Shown here piece after piece: positions 51,653-61,760 of a DNA stretch of 64,000 nt (position 1 is the first letter of the stretch; each line of letters starts with the position of its first letter). A model generated the notes under the pieces. That model made no database searches. It was not told where the DNA came from and saw nothing but the letters and a program-made list of their open reading frames with translations. The translations under genes and the position numbers were made by a program. This DNA comes from Pseudonocardiales bacterium (GTDB lineage Bacteria > Actinomycetota > Actinomycetes > Mycobacteriales > Pseudonocardiaceae), in contig JAFAPC010000178.1 of the NCBI GenBank assembly GCA_019247305.1, positions 62,001 to 126,000 on the forward strand, written 5' to 3'.

Positions 51653-54600
51653 GTGAATTCACCCGGAGAGGTGGCGTCCGTGCCCGATACCCCCGATAGT
51701 AGCACGAATGTCGGCCTGGACACCAGCTTCGTTGATTCACTATTGCGCATCGGCCGGCATTTCCAGCGCGGGGAGGCCTCAGCCGATCTGCGCACCGTGC
51801 ACCAGGTCGGCGGCCGGTCGGCTGACGTGTTCTACCGCGACCGATGGGCCTACGACAAGGTGGTGCGCTCGACGCACGGGGTGAACTGCACCGGTTCCTG
51901 TTCGTGGAAGATCTACGTCAAGGATGGAATCATCACCTGGGAGGCGCAGCAGACCGACTACCCGTCGATCGGCCCGGACAAGCCCGAGTATGAGCCCCGC
52001 GGTTGCCCCCGGGGTGCGTCATTCTCTTGGTACACATATTCTCCGGCCAGGGTGCGTTATCCGTATGTGCGGTGCGTGCTGCTCCAGTTATACCGGGAGG
52101 CAAAACAGCGACTGAAGGATCCGGTGCTGGCCTGGGCCGACGTGGTCGAGGATCCTGAGAAGGCCCGCCGGTACAAGGCGGCACGCGGCATGGGGGGGTT
52201 CGTCCGCGCTGAGTGGTGGGAGGCTGCCGAAATCGCCGCCGCCGCGCATGTGCACACCATTAAACGCTACGGTCCCGATCGGGTAGCCGGGTTCTCCCCC
52301 ATCCCGGCGATGTCCATGGTCAGTCACGCCGTCGGAGCCCGATTCATCTCGCTGATCGGTGGCGCGATGCTGTCGTTCTACGACTGGTACGCCGATCTTC
52401 CGGTGGCCTCCCCGCAGGTATTCGGCGACCAGACCGACGTGCCTGAGTCCGCCGACTGGTTCGATGCCGGCTACCTGATCATGTGGGGCTCCAACGTCCC
52501 GGTCACCCGCACCCCGGACGCCCACTACATGACCGAGGCCCGGTACCGGGGCCAGAAGGTGGTGGTGGTATCGCCGGACTACGGCGACCACACGAAATTC
52601 GCCGACGAGTGGTTGCCGGCGCGGCCAGGCACCGACGCCGCGCTGGCCATGTCCATGGGCCACGTGATCCTCAAAGAATTCTTCGTCGACCGGCAGACGC
52701 CGCGTTTCACCGACTACCTCAAGCGCTTCACCGATCTGCCGTTCCTCGTCACCCTCGACAAGCGAGGTGAGGCCTACCTTCCCGGCAAATTCCTTACTGC
52801 AGCCGAGCTGGGCGATACCGGCGACGGTGCCGAGTCCAAGACCGTGCTGCTGGATGGCGCCACCGGTAACCCGGTGGTCCCGAACGGCTCGCTGGGCCAC
52901 CGGTTCACCCGCTCCGGGGAAGGCCGCTGGAACCTCGACCTGCACGGCGTGGACCCGCTGCTGAGCGTGTACCGCGGCGCCGTCAGCGACGTCGCCGAGG
53001 TGCACCTCCCCCGGTTCGACACCGCGGAACCCGGGGTGCTGCGCCGCGGGGTGCCGACGCGGACGGTGGCCGGCAAACTGGTCACCACGGTGTTCGATCT
53101 GCTGCTGGCGCAGTACGGGGTGCACCGGCCGGGTCTGCCAGGCAGCTGGCCCACCGGCTACGACGACGCCGCGCAGCCGTACACCCCGGCCTGGCAGGAG
53201 TCGATCACCGGGGTACCAGCGGCTGCGGCGGAGCGGATCGGCCGGGAGTTCGCTGACAACGCCGAGCACTCCGGCGGCCGGTCGATGATCCTGATGGGCG
53301 CGGGCACCAACCACTGGTTCCACTCCGATCAGACATACCGGTCATTCCTGGCGCTGGTGATCCTTACCGGCTGTCAGGGCGTCAACGGCGGCGGCTGGGC
53401 CCACTACGTCGGTCAGGAGAAGTGCCGGCCGATCACCGGCTGGGCAACGCTGGCCTTCGGCCTGGACTGGCAGCGCCCACCGCGGCAGATGCAGGGCACC
53501 GTGTATTGGTACCTGGCCACCGACCAGTGGCGCTACGACCCGTTTACCGCTGACGTGATGGCCTCACCGCTGGCGAAAGGGCATTTGGCCGGGCGCACCA
53601 CGGCGGACACCATCGCGCTGGCCAGCCGGCTGGGGTGGATGCCCAGCTACCCGACCTTCAACCGCAACCCGCTGGATCTGGCCGAGGAGGCCCGTCGCCT
53701 AGGCAAGGACGCTGCCCAGCACGTCGTCGACGGGCTGCGCAGCGGTCACCTGCGGTTTGCCTGCGAGGACCCGGACGCCCCGGAGAACTTCCCGCGGTGC
53801 CTGACCGTGTGGCGGGCCAACCTGCTCGGCTCCTCCGCCAAGGGCAACGAGTACTTCCTGCGCCATCTGCTCGGTACCGACTCCAATCTGCGCGCTGGTG
53901 ACCGCACCGGGGTGCGTCCGGCGGAGGTCACCTGGCGAGCGGAGGCCCCGGTTGGCAAGCTTGACCTGCTGATGTCGCTGGACTTCCGGATGACCAGCAC
54001 CACGCTGTTTTCCGACATCGTGCTGCCGGCCGCCACCTGGTATGAGAAGCACGACATCTCCAGCACCGACATGCACCCCTACGTGCACGCCTTCTCCCCG
54101 GCGATCTCCCCGCAGTGGGAAGCCAAGACCGACTTCGAGGCGTTTCACCGAATCACCCGGGGTTTTTCCTGGCTGGCCGAAAAGCACCTCGGCGTGCGCA
54201 GCGACATCGTGGCCATGCCGCTGCAGCACGACACCGCCGACGCCACCGCGCAACCCGGTGGCCGGGTGCGGGACTGGAAAACCGGCGAGTGTGAGCCGAT
54301 ACCCGGCAAGACCATGCCGCGCATCGTCGCGGTGGAACGCGACTACCCGGCGATCGGCGAGAAGATGGCCGCGCTCGGCCCGATGGTGGAGCGCGTCGGC
54401 CTGACCACCAAGGGGGTCACCGTCCACCCGGACATCGAGGTCGACTACCTCAGAGCGGTCAACGGCGCGGTCGTCTCCGGGATGGCTGCCGGGCGGCCGT
54501 CCCTGGCCAAAGACACCCACGCCTGCGAGGCCATCCTGGCGTTGTCGGGCACCACGAATGGACGGCTGGCCACCGAGGGTTTCCGCGCCCTGGAGCGGCG

Positions 54601-55381
54601 TACTGGCCGCACACTCGCCGACCTCGCCGCCGAGAACGAGGGCAAGCGGATCACCTTCGCCGACACCCAGTCCCGGCCGGTGCCGGTGATCACGTCGCCG
54701 GAGTGGTCGGGCAGCGAGACCGGCGGCCGGCGCTACGCCCCGTTCACCATCAACACCGAGCGGCTCAAGCCCTGGCACACCTTGACCGGCCGGCAGCATT
54801 TCTACCTCGACCACGACTGGATGTCCGAGCTCGGTGAGCAAATGCCGATCTTCCGGCCACCGCTGGACATGACCGGGTTGTTCGGCGAACCGGCCATTGG
54901 CGCGATTGACAGCAACGGGCACCGGGCGGTCACCGTCCGGTACCTCACCCCGCATTCGAAGTGGTCCATTCACTCCTCCTACCAGGACAACCTGCACATG
55001 CTCACGCTGTCCCGCGGGGGGCAGGCCATCTGGATGTCCGACGTGGACGCCGCCAAGATTGGCGTCGCGGACAACGAGTGGATCGAGGCGGTCAACCGTA
55101 ACGGTGTGGTCGTCGCGCGGGCGATCGTCAGCCACCGGATGCCTGAGGGCACCGTCTTCATGTACCACGCCCAGGACCGCGCGGTGAATGTACCCCGCAT
55201 CGAGAAAACCGGTAAGCGCGGCGGCATCCACAATGCGCTGACCCGGCTGATGATCAAACCGACGCATCTGATCGGCGGCTACGCCCAACAGTCGTTCGCG
55301 ATGAATTATCACGGCCCCACCGGCAACCAGCGTGACGAAGTCACCACCATCCGTCGCCGCAGCCAAGAGGTGACGTACTGA
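51653..55381 (+). CDS. narG: Respiratory nitrate reductase, alpha subunit
   Basis: 1242 residues, the molybdenum catalytic subunit that reduces nitrate to nitrite at the cytoplasmic membrane. The N-terminal FS0 cluster ligands are seen: STHGVNCTGSCSWKIYVKDG (His plus Cys) and EYEPRGCPRGASFSWY. Mo-bisMGD features include NVPVTRTPDAHYMTEARYRG, IVLPAATWYEKHDISSTD and YHGPTGNQRDEVTTI, all typical of NarG. No Tat signal, as is usual for the cytoplasm-facing enzyme. GTG 51653 is listed; GTG 51680 behind GGAGAGG is an alternative start. Stop and narH start overlap. Confidence 0.96.
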   Translation: MNSPGEVASVPDTPDSSTNVGLDTSFVDSLLRIGRHFQRGEASADLRTVHQVGGRSADVFYRDRWAYDKVVRSTHGVNCTGSCSWKIYVKDGIITWEAQQTDYPSIGPDKPEYEPRGCPRGASFSWYTYSPARVRYPYVRCVLLQLYREAKQRLKDPVLAWADVVEDPEKARRYKAARGMGGFVRAEWWEAAEIAAAAHVHTIKRYGPDRVAGFSPIPAMSMVSHAVGARFISLIGGAMLSFYDWYADLPVASPQVFGDQTDVPESADWFDAGYLIMWGSNVPVTRTPDAHYMTEARYRGQKVVVVSPDYGDHTKFADEWLPARPGTDAALAMSMGHVILKEFFVDRQTPRFTDYLKRFTDLPFLVTLDKRGEAYLPGKFLTAAELGDTGDGAESKTVLLDGATGNPVVPNGSLGHRFTRSGEGRWNLDLHGVDPLLSVYRGAVSDVAEVHLPRFDTAEPGVLRRGVPTRTVAGKLVTTVFDLLLAQYGVHRPGLPGSWPTGYDDAAQPYTPAWQESITGVPAAAAERIGREFADNAEHSGGRSMILMGAGTNHWFHSDQTYRSFLALVILTGCQGVNGGGWAHYVGQEKCRPITGWATLAFGLDWQRPPRQMQGTVYWYLATDQWRYDPFTADVMASPLAKGHLAGRTTADTIALASRLGWMPSYPTFNRNPLDLAEEARRLGKDAAQHVVDGLRSGHLRFACEDPDAPENFPRCLTVWRANLLGSSAKGNEYFLRHLLGTDSNLRAGDRTGVRPAEVTWRAEAPVGKLDLLMSLDFRMTSTTLFSDIVLPAATWYEKHDISSTDMHPYVHAFSPAISPQWEAKTDFEAFHRITRGFSWLAEKHLGVRSDIVAMPLQHDTADATAQPGGRVRDWKTGECEPIPGKTMPRIVAVERDYPAIGEKMAALGPMVERVGLTTKGVTVHPDIEVDYLRAVNGAVVSGMAAGRPSLAKDTHACEAILALSGTTNGRLATEGFRALERRTGRTLADLAAENEGKRITFADTQSRPVPVITSPEWSGSETGGRRYAPFTINTERLKPWHTLTGRQHFYLDHDWMSELGEQMPIFRPPLDMTGLFGEPAIGAIDSNGHRAVTVRYLTPHSKWSIHSSYQDNLHMLTLSRGGQAIWMSDVDAAKIGVADNEWIEAVNRNGVVVARAIVSHRMPEGTVFMYHAQDRAVNVPRIEKTGKRGGIHNALTRLMIKPTHLIGGYAQQSFAMNYHGPTGNQRDEVTTIRRRSQEVTY

Positions 55382-57030
55382 TGAAGCTCATGGCACAGCT
55401 GGCCATGGTGATGAACCTGGACAAGTGCATCGGCTGCCACACCTGCAGCGTCACCTGCAAACAGGCGTGGACCAACCGCCGCGGCGTCGAGTACGCGTGG
55501 TTCAACAACGTGGAGACCAGACCCGGGCAGGGGTATCCGCGGCGCTATGAGGACCAGCAGCGGTGGAAGGGCGGCTGGACGCTGACCAAGCGCGGCCGGC
55601 TGACATTGCGCTCCGGCTCCCGGGTCAAACGGCTGCTGAACATCTTCGCCAACCCTGATCTGCCGACGGTGGGCGACTACTACGAGCCGTGGACCTACGA
55701 CTACGACAACCTGCTGTCCGCACCGGCGATGGACACCACTCCGGTGGCCCGACCCACCTCACTGATCACCGGCGAGAACACCACGGTCACCTGGGGCGCC
55801 AATTGGGACGACGACCTCGGCGGCGGCCCCGCGCAGGTGAGCCGCGACCCGGTGCTGGCCAAGCTCTCCGAGCAGGTGAAACTGGAGTTCGAGCGCACGT
55901 TCATGTTCTACCTGCCACGGATCTGCGAGCACTGCCTCAACCCATCGTGTGCGGCGTCCTGCCCCTCCGGCGCGATTTACAAGCGCAGCGAGGACGGCAT
56001 CGTGCTGGTCGACCAGGATCGCTGCCGCGGGTGGCGGCAGTGCGTCACCGGCTGCCCCTACAAGAAAATCTACTTCAACCACAAGACCGGCAAAGCGGAA
56101 AAGTGCACGTTCTGCTACCCGCGGGTGGAGGTCGGCATTCCCACGGTCTGCGCAGAGACCTGCGTGGGGCGGCTGCGCTACATCGGCGTAGTGTTCTACG
56201 ACGCGGACGCGGTGCTGGCCGCAGCGTCGGTGCCCGAGGAGAAGGACCTCTATCCCGCCCAGCTGGGGGTGTTCCTCAACCCGCACGACCCGCGGGTGGT
56301 AGCCGAGGCCGAGCGGGCCGGGATCTCCCCGGAGTGGATTGAGGCGGCGCAGGCGTCTCCGGTGTACCAGCTGATCGTGGACTACCAGGTGGCGCTCCCG
56401 CTGCACCCGGAGTACCGCACCATGCCGATGGTCTGGTACGTGCCGCCGCTGTCCCCGGTGGTGGATGTGCTGACCGGCACCGGACATGACGGCGAGAACG
56501 CCGGCAACCTCTTCGGCGCGATCGACGCTCTGCGCATCCCGGTGGAGTACCTGGCTGAGCTGTTCACCGCGGGCGACGTGGGGCCGGTGCGCGCCGCGCT
56601 GGCGCGGCTGGCGGCGATGCGCGCGCACATGCGCCGGGTCAATCTCGGCGAGCCGGTCGCCCCGGAGATCGCCGCCTCGGTGCGCCTGACGCCGACCGAG
56701 ATCGAGGCGATGTACCGGCTGTTGGCCATCGCCAAGTACGAGCATCGCTACGTCATCCCCAGTGCGGCCGGCTCGGCTGCACACCGGCTGGATGCCCTGG
56801 CGACCGGGTGCAGCCTGGACTCCGTCGGCGGGCCGGGCATGACCGCCTTCGACGTCATGGACGACAAGTTCCACCTCACCGCGCACCCATCCGACACCAA
56901 CGGTGCCGCAGCGCCAGCGGACAAGGCCCGTCGGATCAACCTCCTCAACTGGGATGGCAAAAGCACGAACGGCCTGTTCTCCCCCGCGCCGGAAACCAAC
57001 GGTGTCCAGCACGTGGCGGAGCGCATCTGA
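55381..57030 (+). CDS. narH: Respiratory nitrate reductase, beta subunit
   Basis: 549 residues carrying four iron-sulfur clusters: CIGCHTCSVTCK, CEHCLNPSCAASCP, CRGWRQCVTGCPYKK (with Trp replacing a Cys, which fits the 3Fe-4S site) and CTFCYPRVEVGIPTVC then CVGRLRYIG. It passes electrons from NarI to NarG. ATG overlaps the narG stop by one base and the end overlaps narJ by one base. Confidence 0.96.
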   Translation: MKLMAQLAMVMNLDKCIGCHTCSVTCKQAWTNRRGVEYAWFNNVETRPGQGYPRRYEDQQRWKGGWTLTKRGRLTLRSGSRVKRLLNIFANPDLPTVGDYYEPWTYDYDNLLSAPAMDTTPVARPTSLITGENTTVTWGANWDDDLGGGPAQVSRDPVLAKLSEQVKLEFERTFMFYLPRICEHCLNPSCAASCPSGAIYKRSEDGIVLVDQDRCRGWRQCVTGCPYKKIYFNHKTGKAEKCTFCYPRVEVGIPTVCAETCVGRLRYIGVVFYDADAVLAAASVPEEKDLYPAQLGVFLNPHDPRVVAEAERAGISPEWIEAAQASPVYQLIVDYQVALPLHPEYRTMPMVWYVPPLSPVVDVLTGTGHDGENAGNLFGAIDALRIPVEYLAELFTAGDVGPVRAALARLAAMRAHMRRVNLGEPVAPEIAASVRLTPTEIEAMYRLLAIAKYEHRYVIPSAAGSAAHRLDALATGCSLDSVGGPGMTAFDVMDDKFHLTAHPSDTNGAAAPADKARRINLLNWDGKSTNGLFSPAPETNGVQHVAERI

Positions 57031-57716
57031 TGAGCCCGGTTTGGCTGAGCCGCCGCAAGGCGCAGGTGCTCACCGATGAGCTCCCGCCGCAAGATCAGCG
57101 CGTGGTGTGGCAGATCGCCGCGTTACTGCTGGACTACCCAACGCAGCAGAACCTGGGCCTGCTCGAGGAGCTGTCCGCGGTGGCCAAGGCGCTGCCCGCC
57201 CCGGCGGGACCCGCGCTGGCGTCGTTTTTGGCGCAGGCCCGCCGCAGGCCACCGATGGAGTTGGCCGCGCACTACGTGGAGACCTTTGACCTGCGACGCC
57301 GTAGTTGCTTGCATCTGAGCTACTACGCCTATGGCGACACCCGCAAACGCGGCATGGCGCTGCTGCGGTTCACCCACGCCTACCGCGCGGCGGGCGTCAC
57401 CTTAGGCGAGCACGAACTGCCGGATCATCTGGCGGTGGTGCTGGAGTTCGCCGCGACCGTCGACCCGGTGGCTGGTCGGCGGCTGCTGGTGGAGTACCGG
57501 CCGGTGATAGAGCTGCTCAGACTGTCCCTGGACGAGATCGACTCGCCCTATCGGGCGGTGCTCGACGCGGTGTGCGCGACCCTCCCGGAGCTGGGCGTGG
57601 CCGACCAGCGTCGGGTCACCGAACTAGCCGCGCAGGGGCCACCGGCCGAAGAAGTGGGCCTGGAGCCTTTCGGTGTGGACCCGATGCTGCTGGAGCAAAG
57701 AGAGGGACGCCGGTGA
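57030..57716 (+). CDS. narJ: Nitrate reductase assembly chaperone
   Basis: 228 residues, all-helical TorD/NarJ-type chaperone that inserts the molybdenum cofactor into NarG; it is not part of the finished enzyme. Typical: WQIAALLLDYPTQQNLGLLE, LAAHYVETFDLRRRSCLHLS and YAYGDTRKRGMALLRF. ATG 57030 overlaps the narH TGA by one base; a longer frame to 56808 is an overlap artefact. It overlaps narI by four bases. Confidence 0.94.
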   Translation: MSPVWLSRRKAQVLTDELPPQDQRVVWQIAALLLDYPTQQNLGLLEELSAVAKALPAPAGPALASFLAQARRRPPMELAAHYVETFDLRRRSCLHLSYYAYGDTRKRGMALLRFTHAYRAAGVTLGEHELPDHLAVVLEFAATVDPVAGRRLLVEYRPVIELLRLSLDEIDSPYRAVLDAVCATLPELGVADQRRVTELAAQGPPAEEVGLEPFGVDPMLLEQREGRR

Positions 57717-58453
57717 CCGGGCTGCTGTGGCTGACGATGCCCTACGTGGCGTTCACCTCGTTTCTGCTCGGCCACCTCTGGCGCTACCGGCACGACCAGT
57801 TCGGCTGGACCACCCGGTCCTCCCAGCTCTATGAGAGCCGCCTGCTCCGGTTGGGCAGCCCGTTGTTCCACTTCGGGCTGCTGGCGGTGCTCGGCGGGCA
57901 CGTGCTGGGCATCGCCGTCCCGGCGAGCTGGACCGCAGCACTCGGCGTGTCCGAGCATGCCTACCACCTGATGTCGGTGTCCGTCGGCACAGCCGCCGGC
58001 CTAGCCACGGTCGCCGGGCTGGCGATCCTGCTGTATCGGCGGGCCACCGTGCCGGCGGTGCGCAGAGCCACCACCGGCATCGACAAGATCACGTACCTGC
58101 TGCTCAGCGCGGCGATCGGCACCGGGATGCTGAACACCCTGGGCAGCAACCTGATCGGCCGCGGTTACAACTACCGGGCGACGGTCTCCCCCTGGTTCCG
58201 CAGCCTGTTCACCATCCACCCCCAACCGGAGCTGATGGCCGGCACCCCGGTCAGTTTCCAGATCCATAACCTGGTGGTGCTCACCCTGCTGGCCATCTGG
58301 CCTTATACCCGCCTGGTGCACGTCTTCAGCGCCCCACTGGGCTACCTGACGCGCCCCTACGTCGTCTACCGCAGCCGCGACGTGGCCCCTCCGGGTGCGC
58401 GCCGCTACGCCCGCGCCTGGGAAGTCTCCGCACCACCCACCGCACGCCGCTAG
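57713..58453 (+). CDS. narI: Nitrate reductase, gamma (cytochrome b) subunit
   Basis: 246 residues with five membrane helices (near 5-20, 50-70, 88-108, 124-144 and 180-200). Haem-ligand histidines are in PLFHFGLLAVLGGHVLG and FQIHNLVVLTLLAIWPYTRL. It oxidises menaquinol and anchors NarGH. GTG 57713 overlaps narJ as GTGA. It completes a compact narGHJI operon; no nitrate transporter or two-component regulator is seen in the window. Confidence 0.94.
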   Translation: MTGLLWLTMPYVAFTSFLLGHLWRYRHDQFGWTTRSSQLYESRLLRLGSPLFHFGLLAVLGGHVLGIAVPASWTAALGVSEHAYHLMSVSVGTAAGLATVAGLAILLYRRATVPAVRRATTGIDKITYLLLSAAIGTGMLNTLGSNLIGRGYNYRATVSPWFRSLFTIHPQPELMAGTPVSFQIHNLVVLTLLAIWPYTRLVHVFSAPLGYLTRPYVVYRSRDVAPPGARRYARAWEVSAPPTARR

Positions 58454-58641
58454 CCGGTGTGGTGGCGCTGCGCGAGCAAGGCTGCCGGCTGCTACGGTCG
58501 ACAGGTGATCATGATGTGTACGGCTGCTTCTGTGGTCAGCACATCTTTCCACTTCCGCCTTCCGCGCCACAGAATAACCTCGCCTGGGGTCGTCCGGGAT
58601 GCCATCAGGCGACTGACCTGCCTGCCGGAGGGGTGGTTGCA

Positions 58642-58866
58642 ATGACGACGTACAGGGTGACTGCCAGGCGGTGGGAGTTGGGGTGGGAGCTCCACATCGA
58701 TGGGATCGGCGTGACGCAGGTCGCTACTTTGGCGTCCGCCGGGCGCATGATCCGTGACTATATCGCCGCACTGACCGGCACCGACCCCGGTAAGATCATC
58801 ATCGACTATCAGATCGAACTCGATGATGTATCACCGCAGCGGGTGAGCCAACTCCTCAACTCTTGA
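58642..58866 (+). CDS. HicB-like protein with shortened C-terminus
   Basis: 74 residues from ATG 58642, with GGAGGGG upstream. The first ~60 residues (MTTYRVTARRWELGWELHID then VATLASAGRMIRDYIAALTG) match a common actinobacterial HicB-like protein. In that family a long charged helix precedes a final HTH ending in VSPQRVSQLL. Here DYQIELDD runs straight into VSPQRVSQLLNS, so the central helix is missing. Either an internal in-frame deletion or a natural short form. The antitoxin role is not proven, and no HicA is seen. Confidence 0.65.
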   Translation: MTTYRVTARRWELGWELHIDGIGVTQVATLASAGRMIRDYIAALTGTDPGKIIIDYQIELDDVSPQRVSQLLNS

Positions 58867-59019
58867 CACCACGCACCCGGTGTGTTCCCTGCTACGCCCG
58901 CACCCAGGAACAGCCCGCACGTTCTCGTCCCCGCCACCAGCGCAATGACCGCGTCACTGGGCGCTCCTACCGCAGTCGGTGGTCGGTGTTCCGATCACTG
59001 ATCAAGCGCGGGTACCGGG

Positions 59020-59289
59020 TCAGCCGCCCTGCTCACACGCCCGACAGCGGTAGCGCGCCGGGGCGGTGAGACGCTCGGGCAGCACCCGTGCACCGCAGAG
59101 GGCGACATAGCAATCTCCCGCGCGACGGCCCGCGGCGAAGGCCTTCACGGTGAGGCAGTGCGCGACGCCGGTCAGTCCATCGACCAACACAATCGTGCAT
59201 CCCGGGGCCACCGGCGTTCGAGCGCAACGGCTCCACTCCAGAACCTCGCGAAGGATGGCGAAACGACGGAAACGGTGCCTGCCCGCCAC
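59020..59289 (-). CDS. Small zinc-ribbon-like protein, copy 1
   Basis: 89 residues from GTG 59289 with GGAGGTGCT upstream. The central part (PGCTIVLVDGLTGVAHCLTV) and the end (YVALCGARVLPERL then YRCRACEQGG) carry a Cys-based, possibly zinc-binding, ribbon. It is related to the broken gene at 45682 and duplicated at 63413. It follows the small gene at 59340 in an operon. Function unknown. Confidence 0.7.
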   Translation of the reverse strand: MAGRHRFRRFAILREVLEWSRCARTPVAPGCTIVLVDGLTGVAHCLTVKAFAAGRRAGDCYVALCGARVLPERLTAPARYRCRACEQGG

Positions 59290-59339
59290 AGCACCTCCCT
59301 CCCCACTTTCGGCAGTAGCGACAGTGGTGGCAGTGGTAC

Positions 59340-59552
59340 TTAGCCCTCTTCTATTCTGACAAACTTGATATCAGCTAGCGATAATGGTGTGCGGACGGCG
59401 ACTAACGCCGCCGCGAAGTCCATGTCCATGACCGTCCCACTCCGGACGTCCACCTTCAGCACCTGGTGTCGAGCGTTCGGGCGCTGGCGGCTCGCATACA
59501 CAATCCGTCGAGTCACCAGACCCCTCTGCGCTTTGCTCTTGGTCTGCTTCAT
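59340..59552 (-). CDS. Small basic protein, copy 1
   Basis: 70 residues from ATG 59552 (MKQTKSKAQRGLVTRRIVYA), with GAGGAGAG four nt upstream; an upstream in-frame codon at 59579 is less likely. Beta-rich with a charged start and the end DIKFVRIEEG. No family is recognised. A second copy lies at 63801-64000. Confidence 0.6.
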   Translation of the reverse strand: MKQTKSKAQRGLVTRRIVYASRQRPNARHQVLKVDVRSGTVMDMDFAAALVAVRTPLSLADIKFVRIEEG

Positions 59553-59739
59553 ACGACTCTCCTCGCATCCCACCATCACCCACCCGCTTACCGCTCAGCA
59601 CGTACGCCAGCCGATCACCTCTTTTCCACCGGATGGTGACTCCGCCCGCACGGTGACGACCAAGAAATACTCACGCCGTCGGCGCTCCCGCGTAGCCCAT
59701 GCGTGTCGTCCTCGCAAGTGACGAGCCGCGCGCGCCGGC

Positions 59740-59931
59740 TTAGCTCACCCTTCGCAATCGGTTTGGTCTAAATTTCTCAAGGTGATCTATGCCTTCCTTT
59801 TTGGCTGATAGCTTGTCAGTATGCTGATTTCCAATCCACAGGCAACCTTGGGTATCACAATATGGTGTAAATAGACCGATATGTGATTCATCACTGACTT
59901 TAATTGATGTTTCCGCGTGTTTGGTGTTCAT
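59740..59931 (-). CDS. Small hypothetical protein
   Basis: 63 residues from ATG 59931, three nt after the stop of the next small ORF upstream. It contains HIGLFTPYCDTQGCLWIG then AKKEGIDHLEKF, a Cys-x4-Cys plus helix with His, which might bind metal. The DNA is AT-rich compared with neighbours. Low support. Confidence 0.4.
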   Translation of the reverse strand: MNTKHAETSIKVSDESHIGLFTPYCDTQGCLWIGNQHTDKLSAKKEGIDHLEKFRPNRLRRVS

Positions 59932-59934
59932 AGA

Positions 59935-60075
59935 TTATTTCCGTCGCCCATGAGTTGGCCAGTGCTCAACTGGCTGGGCCCGGAAGCCAGCGGCGTCCTC
60001 CCTCATCTCGAAGCTCGCCACTGAGTTGGAATTGGTGTGGGTGAGGCTCGCGATCCCGAGTGGTTCACTCATCTC
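59935..60075 (-). CDS. Very small hypothetical protein
   Basis: 46 residues from ATG 60075 (MSEPLGIASLTHTNSNSVAS), with GGGGAG upstream. Close coupling to the ORF at 59740 suggests a two-gene unit. No family is known. Confidence 0.35.
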   Translation of the reverse strand, partial: EMSEPLGIASLTHTNSNSVASFEMREDAAGFRAQPVEHWPTHGRRK

Positions 60076-60551
60076 CGGCTCCCCTACCTTCCACATGCTG
60101 GCCGTGATCCGGCACGGCGACATCACCGGCACCCTTGGCGCCGGTGAGCCCGGCAGCGGATGCTGGCGGACTCATCTGATAGTCGATGGCCAGGGGTAGG
60201 CTCCAGCCGCGAGCTTGCACATGGGTGGAGGGGTCGGGCCAGGCGACGACGCGGGGGGCAGCATCGCCTGCCCGATCCAGCTTCGGGGGTAGCTCACAGT
60301 GCCGCCGGGTTATACTCGGCCAGCACACCAGCCCACGTGGCTACGCCCCCGCCTGCACATCTGGCACCGATTCGATGGGTATGAAGGAACGATCTTGTCA
60401 GTGAGAGCATGTGAGTATCTGACCCTGCGACTGGACATGAGGGAAGGAAGGTTGGCCGGTGGTCTAGGTGTATGGAACCGGAAACTTTGCTCCGCGAGGC
60501 TGGTTCAGGCTGGGGAGATGACGAAACGTACAGCTAACAGAGGGGGCCGCA
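60076..60551. other. Gap upstream of the frameshifted XRE gene
   Basis: 480 bp with no supported gene. A minus-strand frame (to 60328) overlaps the small ORF start but has no good ribosome site. The last ~100 bp probably hold the promoter of the XRE gene at 60552. Confidence 0.4.
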
Positions 60552-61756
60552 GTGTGCGCTAATACAGTACTGGCTGCCTATATTGCCGAGACTGGTTTAA
60601 CGCGGGCCGGGTTTGCTGATGCCGTCAACGCGGTGGTGGAAGACCTCACCGGCATGCCAGGGAATGCTAGTGATCGCTGGGTAAGAATGCTGGTAGATGG
60701 CTCGATCCGCTGGCCTCGCCGTCACTACCGGCAAGCCCTCGAAACCGTACTACAAGCTCCAATAGGCGAGCTGGGCTTTCGAGGTCCGGTAGATGCGGTA
60801 TCGGCCGATCATGCCGCGCCACCGGCCACGGCTCCTCAGACTCGGCTCACTACCGCCGATGTGGCGAGGTTACGGGCACCGCTCGATCTCCTGGTGGTAA
60901 GCGCTGATAGTTGTGGAGCACGACGCTAGCCCCGCAGGCTGCGCGGCACGTCACTGTCTGCCAAGACATGTTACGGGATGCTGTGGTGTCTGAGCGTGTC
61001 GAGCGCGCCATGTACGTTCTCATTGGTGACTATCTGGCGGCCGCTGGCTGGTTCGCGCTAGACAGCCGGGATCTGCAAGCAGCCGATCGCCACCTAGATG
61101 CGGGGTTGCGTGCCGCCGGTATCGCGCGCGAGGGCTCGTTGCAGGCATATGTTTGGAGCGTGGCCGAAAAGTGCGCGCGGCTTCGCGGCGATTATGGTCA
61201 CGCATTAGCTGTGGCTCGCACTGGTCTTGCGTCAGCGACTGCTCGCCGCGATTCGCGTGTGCGTGGGGCCTTCCATGCGCTCACTGCGATGAACCTGTCT
61301 CGACGCGGCGAAGCCGGGCAGGCGCAACGTTCTCTGGGCCGTGCCTTTGACACCCTCGGCAGCGTTACCGCCGCTGAGCCGTCCGGGCGCTGGTCATTTG
61401 CTAACCTTGGGTTTGTCGCCGCGAGTGGCGCGTCGGTATCCTTGGCTCTAGGTCAGCTACAGCAAGCCGAACGCTACGGTCACCAAGCCCTGGAAGCGAC
61501 TCGGAGCAGCCACGTACTCACCTACGCGATGCGTCAACTGTCTCTCGCCCGCATCTACATTGAGATGGGAGAATTAGAGGCGGCCTGCGTACATTCCGGT
61601 TCGGTACTTGCCTTAGCACAACAGTTAGAGTCACGCCGACTCGCTGATAGGCTAGGACGCACGCAAGAGCTGGGCTCACCAGATGGCGTAACACCTCTTT
61701 GGTGCGCGACTGGAACACCCAATACAACCAATACGTCCAGCAGACAAGACCGTTGA
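60552..61756 (+). pseudogene. XRE/TPR-type regulator with a frameshift
   Basis: GTG 60552 starts a protein with YIAETGLTRAGFADAVNAVV and ASDRWVRMLVDGSIRWP, the N-terminal DNA-binding type of a large Pseudonocardiaceae regulator. It reads to about 60900, LRAPLDLLVVSADSC, and then stops. In the next frame APQAARHV and the full TPR part continue (AMYVLIGDYLAAAGWFALDS to about 61650). Joining the frames gives a normal ~400-residue protein, so one base has been lost or gained near 60905. A pseudogene, or a sequencing error. Confidence 0.7.
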
Positions 61757-61760
61757 CACC

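Larger units (their letters stand above)
58990..59560. repeat. Duplicated two-gene cassette, copy 1
   Basis: This stretch is closely similar to 63381-64000, with the same two minus-strand genes in the same order and flanking DNA (for example GCGCGGGTACCGGGT, CACACGCCCGACAG, TAGCGCGCCGG). The right copy has about 60 extra bases between the genes. It looks like a segmental duplication about 4.4 kb apart. Confidence 0.8.

Noticed and set aside
52088-53323. Long minus-strand ORF (411 codons)
   Set aside because: Antisense of narG; high-GC codon bias creates open shadow frames.
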